From assembly GCA_964557295.1 (NCBI GenBank), contig CAZKZP010000014.1, positions 1 through 64,000 of the forward strand: a DNA stretch of 64,000 nucleotides, given 5' to 3'. The stretch comes from JBFMHP01 sp964557295 (GTDB taxonomy: Bacteria > Pseudomonadota > Gammaproteobacteria > RBG-16-57-12). The notes under the pieces were generated by a model. The model saw only the letters and a program-made list of their open reading frames with translations, searched no databases and was not told the DNA's origin. The translations under genes were made by a program, and so were the position numbers. Of the stretch, positions 16,986 through 26,600 are shown one piece after another (the stretch's first letter is position 1; each line of letters begins with the position of its first letter).

Positions 16986-18245
16986 TTATTTCAAATCACG
17001 GATCTGGGCGACACCGCCGAAGCTACCGACCCAGGTTGAGCCGTCTGAAGCGGTCGCCATTGAAAAGACATTATCTGAAAAGAGACCATCCAATTGGGTC
17101 TTGATAGTAAAACCTTTGCCCTCACCGTTGTAACGGGCCATGCCATGATTGGTGCCTACCCAGAGCGTGCCTTGTTCATCAATGTTCAGCATGAAGATGT
17201 GATTGGCCGGCAAGCCGTCGGTCACCGTAAAGGTCTTCCAGTTCTTGCCATCGAAGCGCGAGAGACCGCCGCCCCAGGTCCCACACCAGACATTGCCGCT
17301 GCCATCCACCGCCATGGAGATGATGTAGTTGGGGTTGTAGGCGATGTTGACATCTTCCAAGCCTTGCTCCACCTTCTGGCGGGCATGATGCTTGCTCGCG
17401 GAGCCCGGGTCGGTGGTGACGCTGATGTCCTTCTTCACCTGCTCATAAGGCGCGCCGAGACCTTGGGCGTGCGCCCAGTGCTTCCACGTGCCATTGCGAT
17501 ATAGCGCCAAACCGCCCTCGGTTCCGATCCAGATGTCGCCATTTTTACCCTCTTCCAGGCCGTAAACCCAATCATTCGGGAGCCCATTGTTGGTGCTCTT
17601 GACGGTGAAGGTCTCCCATTTCTTGGGATCATCAAGATCGCCGCCCTTGATGCGATTGGCGCCGGACCAGGTAGCGATCCAGACATCACCGTTCTTGGCT
17701 TGCAATACATCGTAGACGAACTGATCGGCCAAGCCCTGAGGGATGTTGTAATTCTTCCATTGGTTGGTCTTCATGTCGTGGACCGACATCCCGCCGCCGT
17801 AGGTGCCAACGACGATCCGCGCACCCAACTTGCTGACGTGGAATACACCATTTGACAACAGGGCGCCGGAATCCACGTTGAACATCGTGTGTTCCCCCGT
17901 CTTGATGTTGTAGCGGACTACACCGCCCGAGGTTCCGATCCACACGAAATCGCCATCGGCGATGATGCTTTTAACATTGCGGTTGCCCACTTGAAAATGG
18001 GTGAATCTGTCGTAAGCGGCATGATCGCTCGGCATTTGCGCCGACAGATCCACCGGCCCTTGACCAGGCATCGGCTGAGGTGCGGTCGCAGGCTGCGCGA
18101 CTGGGGCGGGCGGCTGCGCCACGGTTGTCGGCTGCGATTGCTCCTGCGCCCCAGGGGGGGGCGCCTGCTTGGTCCCGATATTGTATGCGACTGCCGCGGC
18201 ACCCGCGGAAACCACAATCACAATGCCCAAGGTCTTCAAGTTCAT
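16986..18245 (-). CDS. periplasmic two-component-regulator-type propeller protein
   Basis: 419 residues. The ATG at 18245 is chosen because GGAG lies six bases upstream. A hydrophobic N-terminus (LGIVIVVSAGAAAVAYNIG) acts as signal or anchor and is followed by a Pro/Gln/Ala-rich linker (about 30-70). Repeated Reg_prop blades follow, of the form G-D-(I/V)-W-(I/V)-G-T-.-G-G-(V/L)-.-.-Y/F. Such blades normally form the sensor of hybrid two-component kinases, but here no kinase is attached. It is paired with a second propeller gene 36 bp upstream. Binding of an extracellular ligand or a cytochrome partner is possible; function unknown. Confidence 0.8.
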   Translation of the reverse strand: MNLKTLGIVIVVSAGAAAVAYNIGTKQAPPPGAQEQSQPTTVAQPPAPVAQPATAPQPMPGQGPVDLSAQMPSDHAAYDRFTHFQVGNRNVKSIIADGDFVWIGTSGGVVRYNIKTGEHTMFNVDSGALLSNGVFHVSKLGARIVVGTYGGGMSVHDMKTNQWKNYNIPQGLADQFVYDVLQAKNGDVWIATWSGANRIKGGDLDDPKKWETFTVKSTNNGLPNDWVYGLEEGKNGDIWIGTEGGLALYRNGTWKHWAHAQGLGAPYEQVKKDISVTTDPGSASKHHARQKVEQGLEDVNIAYNPNYIISMAVDGSGNVWCGTWGGGLSRFDGKNWKTFTVTDGLPANHIFMLNIDEQGTLWVGTNHGMARYNGEGKGFTIKTQLDGLFSDNVFSMATASDGSTWVGSFGGVAQIRDLK

Positions 18246-18281
18246 GCTGTACTCCAAAATAATCTCTAATTCCGATATGCG

Positions 18282-19406
18282 CTACATGGTCAGCAGCGTG
18301 ACACCGCCGCGTGTCCCCACCCAGACATCGCCGTTGGATGAGATTGCAATGTCATAGACGTTCTCGTCGATCAGTCCGTCACCTTTGCCATAGCTGCGCC
18401 AAGTCTTGCCGTCGTAGCGTGACGCCCCGTGATTGGTGCCAAACCAAACCGCTCCATCAGGCGCCTGGCTCACTGCATAGACGATATTCCCGGACAGTCC
18501 GTCTTTCGTGGTGAAATTGGTCCATTTCGAGCCATCATAATAAGCGGCACCGCCGCCCCAAGTCCCGGCCCAGACCGTATCCTGCGGCGTCACCAAGATG
18601 TCGAAGACGTAATTCGGGTTATAGGTCTCCATACCGGAGGCCATGACCGTGAGATTATGCCGCGAACGCGTGCCCAACCCGGTGTTGTCACTGGCCGGCA
18701 AACCGAATTCATTTGCCGCGCCCAAGCCTTGGTCGTGTGTCCAGGTCGACCACTTCTTGCCGTCGAACATGTTCACCCCGCCTTCGGTCCCGATCCAGAC
18801 GCGATCCTTGCTGTCGATATCCAACCCGTAGACCCACTCATTGACCAGCTCTTCCAGATACGTGGTGAAGGCGTCGGATTTTGGATTGACCGAATTCAAC
18901 CCGGCCCAAGTGCCGACCCACAAGGTGCCGTCGGCTTGTTCCGCGAACGAATACACCCAGTAATCGGCCAGACCGTGCATCGGGAAATAGGTCTTCCAGG
19001 TGCCGTCGAAGCGCGACATGCCGCCACCGTCGGTGCCGAACCATTTGTTGCCCTTGCTGTCGATGAAGATCTTGAAGACATATTCGTTGGCAATGCCGTC
19101 TTTGCGGGTGTAGGTGTTCAACACATCGCGGCTCGCCAGGCTCACCTGCAACACCCCGACGGAGGTACCCACCCAAAGGCTGTTGGAGTTTTTCTCGACG
19201 GCCAAGGCGCGGACGAATACCCCATCGCCGACATTGAAGGTTTCGACCACATGATAGTCCTTGGCCATGAGCTCGCGCGCATTGGCCTGGGCCGGGGCGT
19301 GCGCCGCGGCGGTGGGACTCGGAGTTTCTGCATTGTTTGAATCACTGCAACCTGACACCAGCACTGCCAACAGCGCCATGTATGGAAAAATGACTTTTAC
19401 CCGCAT
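18282..19406 (-). CDS. propeller lipoprotein with Reg_prop repeats
   Basis: 374 residues. The ATG at 19406 is preferred (AAGGA seven bases upstream) over a GTG six codons earlier. The lipobox is VLVSGCSDS. The mature protein consists of about seven blades with DKGNKWFGTDGGGMSRFDG-like cores (variants WVGTWAGLNS, WIGTEGGVNMFDG, WFGTNHGASRYDG). It is a paralogue of the downstream propeller protein. It lies between the ccm operon and a haem-based diguanylate cyclase, so it belongs to the cytochrome neighbourhood. There is no kinase or other output domain. Confidence 0.8.
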   Translation of the reverse strand: MRVKVIFPYMALLAVLVSGCSDSNNAETPSPTAAAHAPAQANARELMAKDYHVVETFNVGDGVFVRALAVEKNSNSLWVGTSVGVLQVSLASRDVLNTYTRKDGIANEYVFKIFIDSKGNKWFGTDGGGMSRFDGTWKTYFPMHGLADYWVYSFAEQADGTLWVGTWAGLNSVNPKSDAFTTYLEELVNEWVYGLDIDSKDRVWIGTEGGVNMFDGKKWSTWTHDQGLGAANEFGLPASDNTGLGTRSRHNLTVMASGMETYNPNYVFDILVTPQDTVWAGTWGGGAAYYDGSKWTNFTTKDGLSGNIVYAVSQAPDGAVWFGTNHGASRYDGKTWRSYGKGDGLIDENVYDIAISSNGDVWVGTRGGVTLLTM

Positions 19407-19457
19407 CCGTCGATCCTTATTCACTTCAGCCCGATCGCTGTGTCACGCATTCGAACG

Positions 19458-20705
19458 CTACTGCACGATGCCATTGATGACCACGTCGACCTTTTTGCCG
19501 TCCCCCAACCGAATGACCGGGCTATGCCCCTCAAGATCACCGGGTTGCGGCATCGCATTGCCTGATTTCGAGACGCGAGCGCCCACCACGATCTCGCTGA
19601 AGCTGGACAACTTCATCGCCGGAGTCATCGCCATCGAATCGTCGAGCGTGAACTCGACGGGTAGATCACGCACCTGCTTGCGCAGGACCGCCAGCGGCAT
19701 GGGCGGACCGCTCGCCGCGCGCGCGAAGATGAATACCGTGTCATCCGGTTTCACGGTCTCCGGATAATCAGCGGCCAGACTGACTCGCCCCGAAACACTG
19801 GTGGCACCCGCCGCCGCAACTGGGGTAGTAGTGGTCGTTGTAGTCGTCGTGCCGAGATGGGCATCGACTTCCGCGATCGCCGCTTGCACCGCGGCCTGGC
19901 CATCGGAGCCTGGCGGCATCAGCGCCAGGATCTTCACCCAATACTCCTTGGCCTTGGCGTATTCTTCCGTTTGCATCATCGCGCTGGCGGCGAGATACAA
20001 GGCCTTGACGTGCTGCGGATCGAGTTGCAGCGCACGCTCGACATATTTCATCGGCTCGCCCGCCAGGGTCATGTTATTGACCACGGCCATGGTGTCGGCC
20101 AGATCGGCGAAGACGTTGGCGTCGTAATCCAGACCCAGCTCGATCGCCTTCTGGTATGCGCTTACCGCCTTCTCATTCTGCTTCAGGAAATAATAGGAAC
20201 GGCCCAGCATCGCCCAGCCTTGCGCATCATTCGGATTCTCCGCCAGCTTGGCTTCCAGCGATGCGACCATCTGCTCGACGTTGTGCATCTGATCCTGCTG
20301 CGCGGCCTGCGGCGGCGGGACGTCGGGATTGATTCCTGGTTCACCGGCGCCGAATTGCTGATACAGGAAAATCGACACCAACGGTAGCGCGATCAGCACC
20401 ACCCAGGCCGAGGCCTTCGCCGTCAGCTCAGCGCCCGCGCCGCCGGCTTGAGCCTTCTCTTCACCCCCCAAGCTATCGATCACGCCCTTTTCAATATCGA
20501 GCTTCGCCTGCTCGTATTGTTCTTGGCTGATGGTGCCAGCTTTGAGGTCGTTGTCCAGTTCGCGCAGCTGATCGCGATGGATAGCAATATTCAATGCTTC
20601 CCGGCTCAGATCGCTCGTTTTTTGTTCGCGTTTAAACAACGGCGGCAAAATCAACAGCAGCGCGCCTGCCAGCAGCAGGATCGCAATCACCCAGAACGTC
20701 ATCAT
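19458..20705 (-). CDS. ccmI: cytochrome c biogenesis protein CcmI
   Basis: 415 residues. Two N-terminal TM helices (about 4-22 and 97-115) flank a CcmI-typical region (LSREALNIAIHRDQLRELDNDLKAG). TPR repeats follow (about 150-270) and then a C-terminal beta domain. A run of nine Thr joins TPR and C-domain. CcmI binds the C-terminus of apocytochromes and presents them to CcmF/CcmH. The start overlaps the ccmH stop by one base. Last gene of the ccm operon. Confidence 0.93.
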   Translation of the reverse strand: MMTFWVIAILLLAGALLLILPPLFKREQKTSDLSREALNIAIHRDQLRELDNDLKAGTISQEQYEQAKLDIEKGVIDSLGGEEKAQAGGAGAELTAKASAWVVLIALPLVSIFLYQQFGAGEPGINPDVPPPQAAQQDQMHNVEQMVASLEAKLAENPNDAQGWAMLGRSYYFLKQNEKAVSAYQKAIELGLDYDANVFADLADTMAVVNNMTLAGEPMKYVERALQLDPQHVKALYLAASAMMQTEEYAKAKEYWVKILALMPPGSDGQAAVQAAIAEVDAHLGTTTTTTTTTPVAAAGATSVSGRVSLAADYPETVKPDDTVFIFARAASGPPMPLAVLRKQVRDLPVEFTLDDSMAMTPAMKLSSFSEIVVGARVSKSGNAMPQPGDLEGHSPVIRLGDGKKVDVVINGIVQ

Positions 20706-21196
20706 TACTTCGTTTCCCCCGCGTCTTGCCGCAACAATTGTTCTGCGCGCTGGATCTGTTCTTCACTAAGAGACTTCTCCGCCCGCTCCAACTTCTTGCG
20801 ACGATTTTTTAAATTGAGATATAGCAGCAACAGCCCGCCACCGAACAGAACGAAAGGGCCGAACCACAAAAAGTACGTAGCCGGATTGACCGGCGGGCGA
20901 TAGCGTACGAAATCACCGTAGCGCTGAACCATGTAGTCGATGATCTCTTTGTCGGTTTTCCCGGCGACCAACATCTCCCGGACCTGATTCTTCAAATCAA
21001 TCGCCAATTCGGCATGAGAATCGGCGATGTTCTGGTTCTGACAGACCAGGCAGCGCAGCTCGCGAGCGATCGCCATCATCCGCTCCTCCAGGACCGGGTT
21101 CTCTGCCATCGGCGCAGCCTCTTTGGCATGCGCCGCGCCGATGAGCAGCGAGCATAAAACGGCCGCGCAAAAAGCGGCGATATTGATTAGACGCAT
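20705..21196 (-). CDS. ccmH: cytochrome c maturation protein CcmH
   Basis: 163 residues with signal peptide, thiol motif LRCLVCQNQNIADSHA (CXXC) and a C-terminal TM helix (about 103-123). It reduces or resolves the disulfide of apocytochrome CXXCH together with CcmG. It overlaps ccmG by 10 bases. Confidence 0.95.
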   Translation of the reverse strand: MRLINIAAFCAAVLCSLLIGAAHAKEAAPMAENPVLEERMMAIARELRCLVCQNQNIADSHAELAIDLKNQVREMLVAGKTDKEIIDYMVQRYGDFVRYRPPVNPATYFLWFGPFVLFGGGLLLLYLNLKNRRKKLERAEKSLSEEQIQRAEQLLRQDAGETK

Positions 21197-21762
21197 GCTT
21201 GAACAGCCTCTCTAGTGACTTGGCGCTCCGGACCCGCCTGCTCGAGCAGGCGGATCAACGGCAACACACAGTTTTGCAGGGAATCGACCGACAGCGGCCC
21301 GGTGACCTTATGCACGATTACGCCGTTCTTGTCGATTAGATAGGTTTCAGGCACGCCGTAGACGCCATAGTCGATCCCGACCCGGCCATCCGCGTCGACT
21401 GCGGAGAGCATATAGGGATCGCCGCCTTCCTTGAGCCAGTGGATGGCCGCCGGATTGGTGTCCTTGTAATTGAGCCCGACCAGGTTCTTGATGGCGCCCG
21501 CCCGCGTCGCCTGCACCAGCAAAGGGTGCTCGACACGGCAAGACACACACCATGAAGCCCAGACATTCAACAGCCATACCTTGCCCAGCAGGTCCTGATT
21601 GGTGATGTGTTTGGCCGGATCGTGCAGCTGGGGCAGGGTGAAGGCGGGCGCAGGCTTGCCGATCAGCGGAGATGGCACCTCGCGCGGATTCAGACCCAAC
21701 CCGATGTACAAAAACACCGAGAGGATCAGAAAGATGATGAGCGGCACCAGAAATCTAACCAT
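21187..21762 (-). CDS. ccmG: thiol:disulfide interchange protein CcmG/DsbE
   Basis: 191 residues. An N-terminal membrane anchor precedes a thioredoxin fold with active site WASWCVSCRVEHP and the cis-Pro region GVYGVPETYLID. It reduces apocytochrome cysteines in the periplasm using electrons from DsbD. It lies between ccmF and ccmH in the usual order. Confidence 0.95.
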   Translation of the reverse strand: MVRFLVPLIIFLILSVFLYIGLGLNPREVPSPLIGKPAPAFTLPQLHDPAKHITNQDLLGKVWLLNVWASWCVSCRVEHPLLVQATRAGAIKNLVGLNYKDTNPAAIHWLKEGGDPYMLSAVDADGRVGIDYGVYGVPETYLIDKNGVIVHKVTGPLSVDSLQNCVLPLIRLLEQAGPERQVTREAVQACV

Positions 21763-21774
21763 TGCGTAACTCTC

Positions 21775-23781
21775 CTAGACCAGCGCCGGCTGTTTGTTCT
21801 CTTGTTCCGTGCCCGCGCCTTCGACACCCTTGCGGCTGCGCAGTACGAACCGATACCGGCGATCCGTGGCGGCCAACAGCCCACCCAATCCCATCAGGAA
21901 ACAACCACCCCAGATCCAGTTCACGAAGGGCTTGTAATACACGCGCACGCTCCAGGCGCCGCCGGACACCGGCTCACCCAACGAAACGTACAGATCGCGG
22001 AACACACCGCTGTCGATGGCCGCCTCGGTCATCGGCATGGTCTGAACCAGATAGGTGCGTTTTTCCGGATGCATCAGCTCATACTCCTTGCCGTTCTTGA
22101 AGACTTGGATATGACCCGTGCTCGCCTGGTAGTTCGGCCCGGGCATCTGGGTGACGCCGTCAAACCGGAAGGTATACTCGCCCATAGTCATGGTATCGCC
22201 CACATCCATACGGACATCCTGCTCCTGCTCATAAGTCGACACCAATGTGACACCCAAGATGAACACCGCGACGCCAAGATGCGCCAGATTCATGCCATAG
22301 AAGGAGCGCGGGGCACTGGACAGGCGCGCCATGAAACCGCCCTTGTGCTCGGCATCGGCATACAGCCGGTCATACAAGCCACGCGCGATGGACATAATCA
22401 CCCACAGCGCCATCGCCAGGCCAATCACCGTCATCACCGGCCACTTGTCGCCCATGGTAAACGGCAGGAGACAGGCGAGCACGATCGTTGCCCCCAGGGC
22501 CCAGCGCATCCGGACCCACAGATCCGGAATCGTGTGTTTTTTCCAACGTGACAGCGGCCCCAAGCCGAGCATGAAGATCATCGGGATCATCAAGGGAACG
22601 AACACGGAATTGAAGTACGGAGGTCCGACCGAGATCTTGCCCATCTCCAGGGAATCGAGCACCAACGGGTAAAGCGTTCCCAGCAAGACCGAAGCGGAGG
22701 CCACCACCAGCAACACATTGTTGACCAACAACATCGACTCGCGTGAAACCACGTCGAACTTGCCGCCCAGGCCAACGCTCGGCGCGCGCCAGGCATACAA
22801 GGTCAAGGAGATGGCGATCGTCACGAACAGGAAGCCCAGGATGAATCCGCCACGCTCGGGATCGGTGGCGAAGGCATGCACCGAGGTCAACACGCCGGAG
22901 CGCACCAGGAAGGTTCCAAGCAGGCTCAAGGAGAAGGTGATGATCGCCAGCAGCACCGTCCAGTTCTTGAAGCTGCCGCGTTTTTCCGTCACCGCCAGCG
23001 AGTGGATCAGCGCCGTGCCCACCAGCCAGGGCATGAACGAGGCGTTTTCCACCGGATCCCAGAACCACCAGCCGCCCCAACCGAGTTCGTAATACGCCCA
23101 CCAGCTGCCCAAGGCGATGCCGAAGGTCAAGAACATCCAGGCGATGGTCGTCCACGGACGCGACCAGCGCGCCCAGGTGGCATCGAGCCGCCCGCCCAAC
23201 AGCGCGGCGATGGCAAACGCAAAGGCAACGGAGAACCCGACATATCCCAGATACAACATCGGCGGATGAATCACCAGGCCGGGGTCCTGGAGCAGCGGAT
23301 TCAAATCACGCCCTTCCGCGGCAGCAGGCAACATGCGATCGAACGGGTTGGAGGTCAGCAGCATGAACAACAGGAACCCGACCGTGATCAAGCCCATCAC
23401 CGCCAGCACGCGCGCGACCATCTCCTGAGGCAGATGGCGGCTGAACACGGACACCGCCATCGCCCACAAGCTCAGGAACAGCGTCCAGAGCAGCATCGAG
23501 CCCTCGTGGCCGCCCCAAACACCGGCGACCTTGTACTGTGTCGGCAGGAATGAGTTGGAATGTCCCGCCACGTAGGTGACGGAGAAATCGTCGGTGACGA
23601 AGGCATAGGTCAAACAGCCGAAGGCGATGGCAAGGAACACAAACAAGCCTTGCGCGGCGGGCCGCGCCAATGCCATCCATTGCGGAATCCCTTTCGCTGC
23701 TCCGATCATGGGTAGTGTGCCTAAAATAATCGCGAGGCTCAGCGCGATTATCAGTGCGAAGTGGCCAATTTCAGGAATCAT
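21775..23781 (-). CDS. ccmF: cytochrome c haem lyase subunit CcmF
   Basis: 668-residue polytopic membrane protein. The WWD domain is present as WGGWWFWDPVENASFMPWL near residue 235, with conserved flanking His residues (GGHEGS, VIHPPMLY). It takes haem from holo-CcmE and joins it to CXXCH cysteines with CcmH/CcmI. Length is typical. Confidence 0.97.
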   Translation of the reverse strand: MIPEIGHFALIIALSLAIILGTLPMIGAAKGIPQWMALARPAAQGLFVFLAIAFGCLTYAFVTDDFSVTYVAGHSNSFLPTQYKVAGVWGGHEGSMLLWTLFLSLWAMAVSVFSRHLPQEMVARVLAVMGLITVGFLLFMLLTSNPFDRMLPAAAEGRDLNPLLQDPGLVIHPPMLYLGYVGFSVAFAFAIAALLGGRLDATWARWSRPWTTIAWMFLTFGIALGSWWAYYELGWGGWWFWDPVENASFMPWLVGTALIHSLAVTEKRGSFKNWTVLLAIITFSLSLLGTFLVRSGVLTSVHAFATDPERGGFILGFLFVTIAISLTLYAWRAPSVGLGGKFDVVSRESMLLVNNVLLVVASASVLLGTLYPLVLDSLEMGKISVGPPYFNSVFVPLMIPMIFMLGLGPLSRWKKHTIPDLWVRMRWALGATIVLACLLPFTMGDKWPVMTVIGLAMALWVIMSIARGLYDRLYADAEHKGGFMARLSSAPRSFYGMNLAHLGVAVFILGVTLVSTYEQEQDVRMDVGDTMTMGEYTFRFDGVTQMPGPNYQASTGHIQVFKNGKEYELMHPEKRTYLVQTMPMTEAAIDSGVFRDLYVSLGEPVSGGAWSVRVYYKPFVNWIWGGCFLMGLGGLLAATDRRYRFVLRSRKGVEGAGTEQENKQPALV

Positions 23782-23795
23782 AGGAGTATCCTCTG

Positions 23796-24260
23796 CTATT
23801 GCTGTGGCGCGCTGCCCGCGCTTGGCGCCTGGGAGGCGGACTTAGCCTTCTCCAAGGCATCGGCCACTTCAGGTGGCATATAGTTTTCATCGTGCTTAGC
23901 TAGTACTTCCGTGGCCTTGAACACACCGTCGGCTTCCAGTTTACCTTGGGCGACCACACCCTGCCCCTCACGGAACAGGTCCGGTAGGATGCCGGTGTAC
24001 AGTACGGCGACGGTCTCGGCGTTGTCGGTTACGCGAAAGCGCACCGTCAGGCCATCGTCCGCACGCGAGAGTGAACCTTCCTCCACCAAACCGCCAAGGC
24101 GGAAACTGCGGTCCTTGGGCGCCTCACCCGCCTTTATCTGACTCGGGCTGAAAAAGAATACGAGGTTTTTGTTGAACGCGTTGAGCACCAGCGCCACGGC
24201 CACACCCAGCACCGCCAGCGCCGCAATGACAAACAAAAATCGCTTATGCCTTGTCTTCAT
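23796..24260 (-). CDS. ccmE: haem chaperone CcmE
   Basis: 154 residues from the ATG at 24260 (MKTRHKRF), which is preferred over an upstream ATG because it gives the standard short basic N-terminus before the single TM helix. The haem-attachment His lies in VLAKHDENYMPPEV. It covalently binds haem exported by CcmABCD and hands it to CcmF. The start overlaps the ccmD stop by 17 bases. Confidence 0.95.
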   Translation of the reverse strand: MKTRHKRFLFVIAALAVLGVAVALVLNAFNKNLVFFFSPSQIKAGEAPKDRSFRLGGLVEEGSLSRADDGLTVRFRVTDNAETVAVLYTGILPDLFREGQGVVAQGKLEADGVFKATEVLAKHDENYMPPEVADALEKAKSASQAPSAGSAPQQ

Positions 24261-24444
24261 CTTGAACTGCCTTTGCAGCACGTGCCTGCGCCATACGGGC
24301 GAGCCGTTGACGCGTCTGCTGCTGTTTGCTCTTGACCCACAACGTTTCGGCGATGATCAACACCGCCGTCACCCCATAGCTCCCCCACACATAGAGGGCG
24401 TGCCCGCCCATGGCAAAGAATTCCGAAGCGCTTCCCCAGTTCAT
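24244..24444 (-). CDS. ccmD: haem exporter protein CcmD
   Basis: 66 residues, one TM helix (about 13-33, GHALYVWGSYGVTAVLIIAE) and a basic coiled C-terminus. Small size, sequence and position between ccmC and ccmE identify it. It helps release holo-CcmE from CcmABC. It overlaps both neighbours. Confidence 0.9.
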   Translation of the reverse strand: MNWGSASEFFAMGGHALYVWGSYGVTAVLIIAETLWVKSKQQQTRQRLARMAQARAAKAVQDEDKA

Positions 24445-25199
24445 TTCTCACCGCCTAATTCATCCAGCACCCAATTGGCATCGCGCTCACGGGCCAGGAT
24501 ATCGCTGCGCACCCGCATCAGCACTATCGCGATGGTGTACATCCAGAATGCGAAGGTCATCAAGAGCATGGCCGTCAACATCGTGGCGGCCATGGTCGGC
24601 GCCTTGCTCATGGAGATCGACGCCCCCTGATGCAAGGTGTTCCACCATTTGACCGAGAAATAGATTATGGGCACATTAACGACGCCCACCAACGCCAGCA
24701 ATGCGCTGGCCTTGGCGGCGCGGTTGGGATCGTCGATGGCCCCGCGCAAAGAGATATAGCCAAGATACAGAAACAGCAGCAACAATTCCGAGGTCAACCG
24801 CGCATCCCATACCCACCAGGTGCCCCAGGTCGGCTTGCCCCACAAGGCACCGGTCCACAGGGCGATGAAGGTGAAAATCGCGCCGGTGGGGGCGAGGGCG
24901 CCGGCCATCATGTCCGCCAGGCGCACGTTCATCGCCAGATAGATCGCCGCATAACAGGCCATGACCACATAAATGAACATCGACATCCAAGCCGCCGCCA
25001 CATGGATGAACATGATGCGGTAGCTCTCGCCTTGTTGATAGTCTGTGGGCGCGACAAAAAAGCCGATATACAGGCCTATGGCCGCGGAGATCACCGCCAG
25101 CCAGGCAAACCACGGGAGCATCTTTCCCGCCAAGGGGTAGAAGGTGCGCGGGGAAGCGAACCGGTACCAGGATATATCTTTCGTTGTTTCTGTGGACAT
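24441..25199 (-). CDS. ccmC: haem handling protein CcmC
   Basis: 252 residues, six TM helices. The WWD signature is WGTWWVWDARLTSELLLLFLY. It attaches haem to CcmE. It overlaps ccmD by four bases. Confidence 0.96.
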   Translation of the reverse strand: MSTETTKDISWYRFASPRTFYPLAGKMLPWFAWLAVISAAIGLYIGFFVAPTDYQQGESYRIMFIHVAAAWMSMFIYVVMACYAAIYLAMNVRLADMMAGALAPTGAIFTFIALWTGALWGKPTWGTWWVWDARLTSELLLLFLYLGYISLRGAIDDPNRAAKASALLALVGVVNVPIIYFSVKWWNTLHQGASISMSKAPTMAATMLTAMLLMTFAFWMYTIAIVLMRVRSDILARERDANWVLDELGGEK

Positions 25200-25213
25200 G
25201 GACTTCTACCTAG

Positions 25214-25882
25214 CTACTCCATCGATATTCTCAACGCCGCTGCGGCGGCCCAAGGTGTAAACCCGAGTGCCAAGGCGAGAAACGCGCCCAGCAATGAAAT
25301 CTGCGCTTCGACACCCATGTCGGCTCGAATTGATTCGACCGCGCCGGTCCCGAAGATCAGGATCGGGACATACAGCGGCAGAACCAGGAGAGACAATAAT
25401 ACACCACCACCCCTAACGCCCAGGGTCAACGCCGCGCCGATCGAGCCGATCAGACTCAGCACCGGCGTCCCCAGCAGCAGGGTCAGCACCATGACCCGGA
25501 TCGCCTCGCCCTCCATGCCCATGAGCACCCCCAGGAGTGGAGACATCAACACCAGCGGCAGCCCCGTCAACAGCCAATGGGCGATCACCTTGCTCAACAC
25601 CAGCAGCGACAACGGCTGCGGCGCTATCAGCATCTGCTCCAGGGTTCCGTCCTGGTAATCCACGGAGAACAGGCGATTGAGCGATAACATCGTGGCCAGC
25701 AATGCCGCCACCCAGATCACGCCCGAGGCGATTTCTCTGAGGACCTCCATTTCCGGACTCACGCCCAAGGGGAATAAACTGACGACGATGACAAAAAAGA
25801 ACAACGATGTCATCACATCCTGTGGACGGCGCATCGCCAGCAGCATATCACGCCATATCATGTGGCGGATAATCAACAACAT
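25214..25882 (-). CDS. ccmB: haem exporter permease CcmB
   Basis: 222 residues from the ATG at 25882 (MLLIIRHMIWRDMLLAMRRP). Reading further upstream gives only Arg/Gly-rich shadow sequence inside ccmA. Six hydrophobic helices. Forms the ABC complex with CcmA that energises release of holo-CcmE. Confidence 0.94.
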   Translation of the reverse strand: MLLIIRHMIWRDMLLAMRRPQDVMTSLFFFVIVVSLFPLGVSPEMEVLREIASGVIWVAALLATMLSLNRLFSVDYQDGTLEQMLIAPQPLSLLVLSKVIAHWLLTGLPLVLMSPLLGVLMGMEGEAIRVMVLTLLLGTPVLSLIGSIGAALTLGVRGGGVLLSLLVLPLYVPILIFGTGAVESIRADMGVEAQISLLGAFLALALGFTPWAAAAALRISME

Positions 25883-25890
25883 CGCTCCCC

Positions 25891-26505
25891 CTACTGCCCT
25901 AGATTCAGCTGTCTGACCACCCCTTCGATATCGACATCCTGGTGTGTGGTCAAAATCACCATTCCGCCGTTCTCGAGGTGTTCGGCGATGACATTGCGCA
26001 TCACCTCGATGACCGCCACATCCAGCGCGGTGTAGGGTTCGTCCAGAATCCAGAGTTTTGCCTGAGTCAGCAGCAGTCTCGCCAGCGCCACCCGGCGCCG
26101 CTGCCCCTGCGAGAGCACCTTGGCGGGCAATTCCTCGCGCCCGGCCAGACCGATGCGCCGCAGGGCGTTGCGCAGCGTGTCCGCGGCGCACGCCTGACCC
26201 GAGAGCTGCGCTGCAATCCGCAGGTTCTCGAGCCCGGTCAGATCGTCCTTCACCCCGTTGAGGTGGCCGATATAGGTCAGATCTTGATGAAAGTCCTCAC
26301 CCAGCCGGCGTATCGGCGTGCCCTTCCACAAGATCTTTCCTTGCTCGGGCGTCATCAGACCACAGAGCGTGCGCAACAATGTCGTCTTACCGCTGCCATT
26401 GTGCCCTTTGACGTGCAGCAGCTCACCCGGCTGGACCTTGAAGTTCAGACCTGTAAAACAGAGGTGATCGCCCCGCCAGCATTCTAGATCTTGGACTTCT
26501 AACAT
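25891..26505 (-). CDS. ccmA: cytochrome c biogenesis ATP-binding protein CcmA
   Basis: 204 residues. Walker A GHNGSGKTTLLRTL, signature LSQGQRRRVALARLL, Walker B LWILDEPYTALD, and a switch His in TTHQD. First gene of the ccmABCDEFGHI operon on the minus strand; 95 bp separate it from the preceding thioredoxin gene. Confidence 0.96.
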   Translation of the reverse strand: MLEVQDLECWRGDHLCFTGLNFKVQPGELLHVKGHNGSGKTTLLRTLCGLMTPEQGKILWKGTPIRRLGEDFHQDLTYIGHLNGVKDDLTGLENLRIAAQLSGQACAADTLRNALRRIGLAGREELPAKVLSQGQRRRVALARLLLTQAKLWILDEPYTALDVAVIEVMRNVIAEHLENGGMVILTTHQDVDIEGVVRQLNLGQ

Positions 26506-26600
26506 CCTGCTAAATGCACTGCATTCTCATTTCTACAAGGTCAGTGAGTGTACCACTAGACCGAACCGCGACTCCAGCCCCAATACCCGGAATCTGGCGT

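Noticed and set aside
19820..19860. Low-complexity GT/GTC-rich tract
   Set aside because: It encodes the poly-Thr linker of CcmI; not a separate repeat element.
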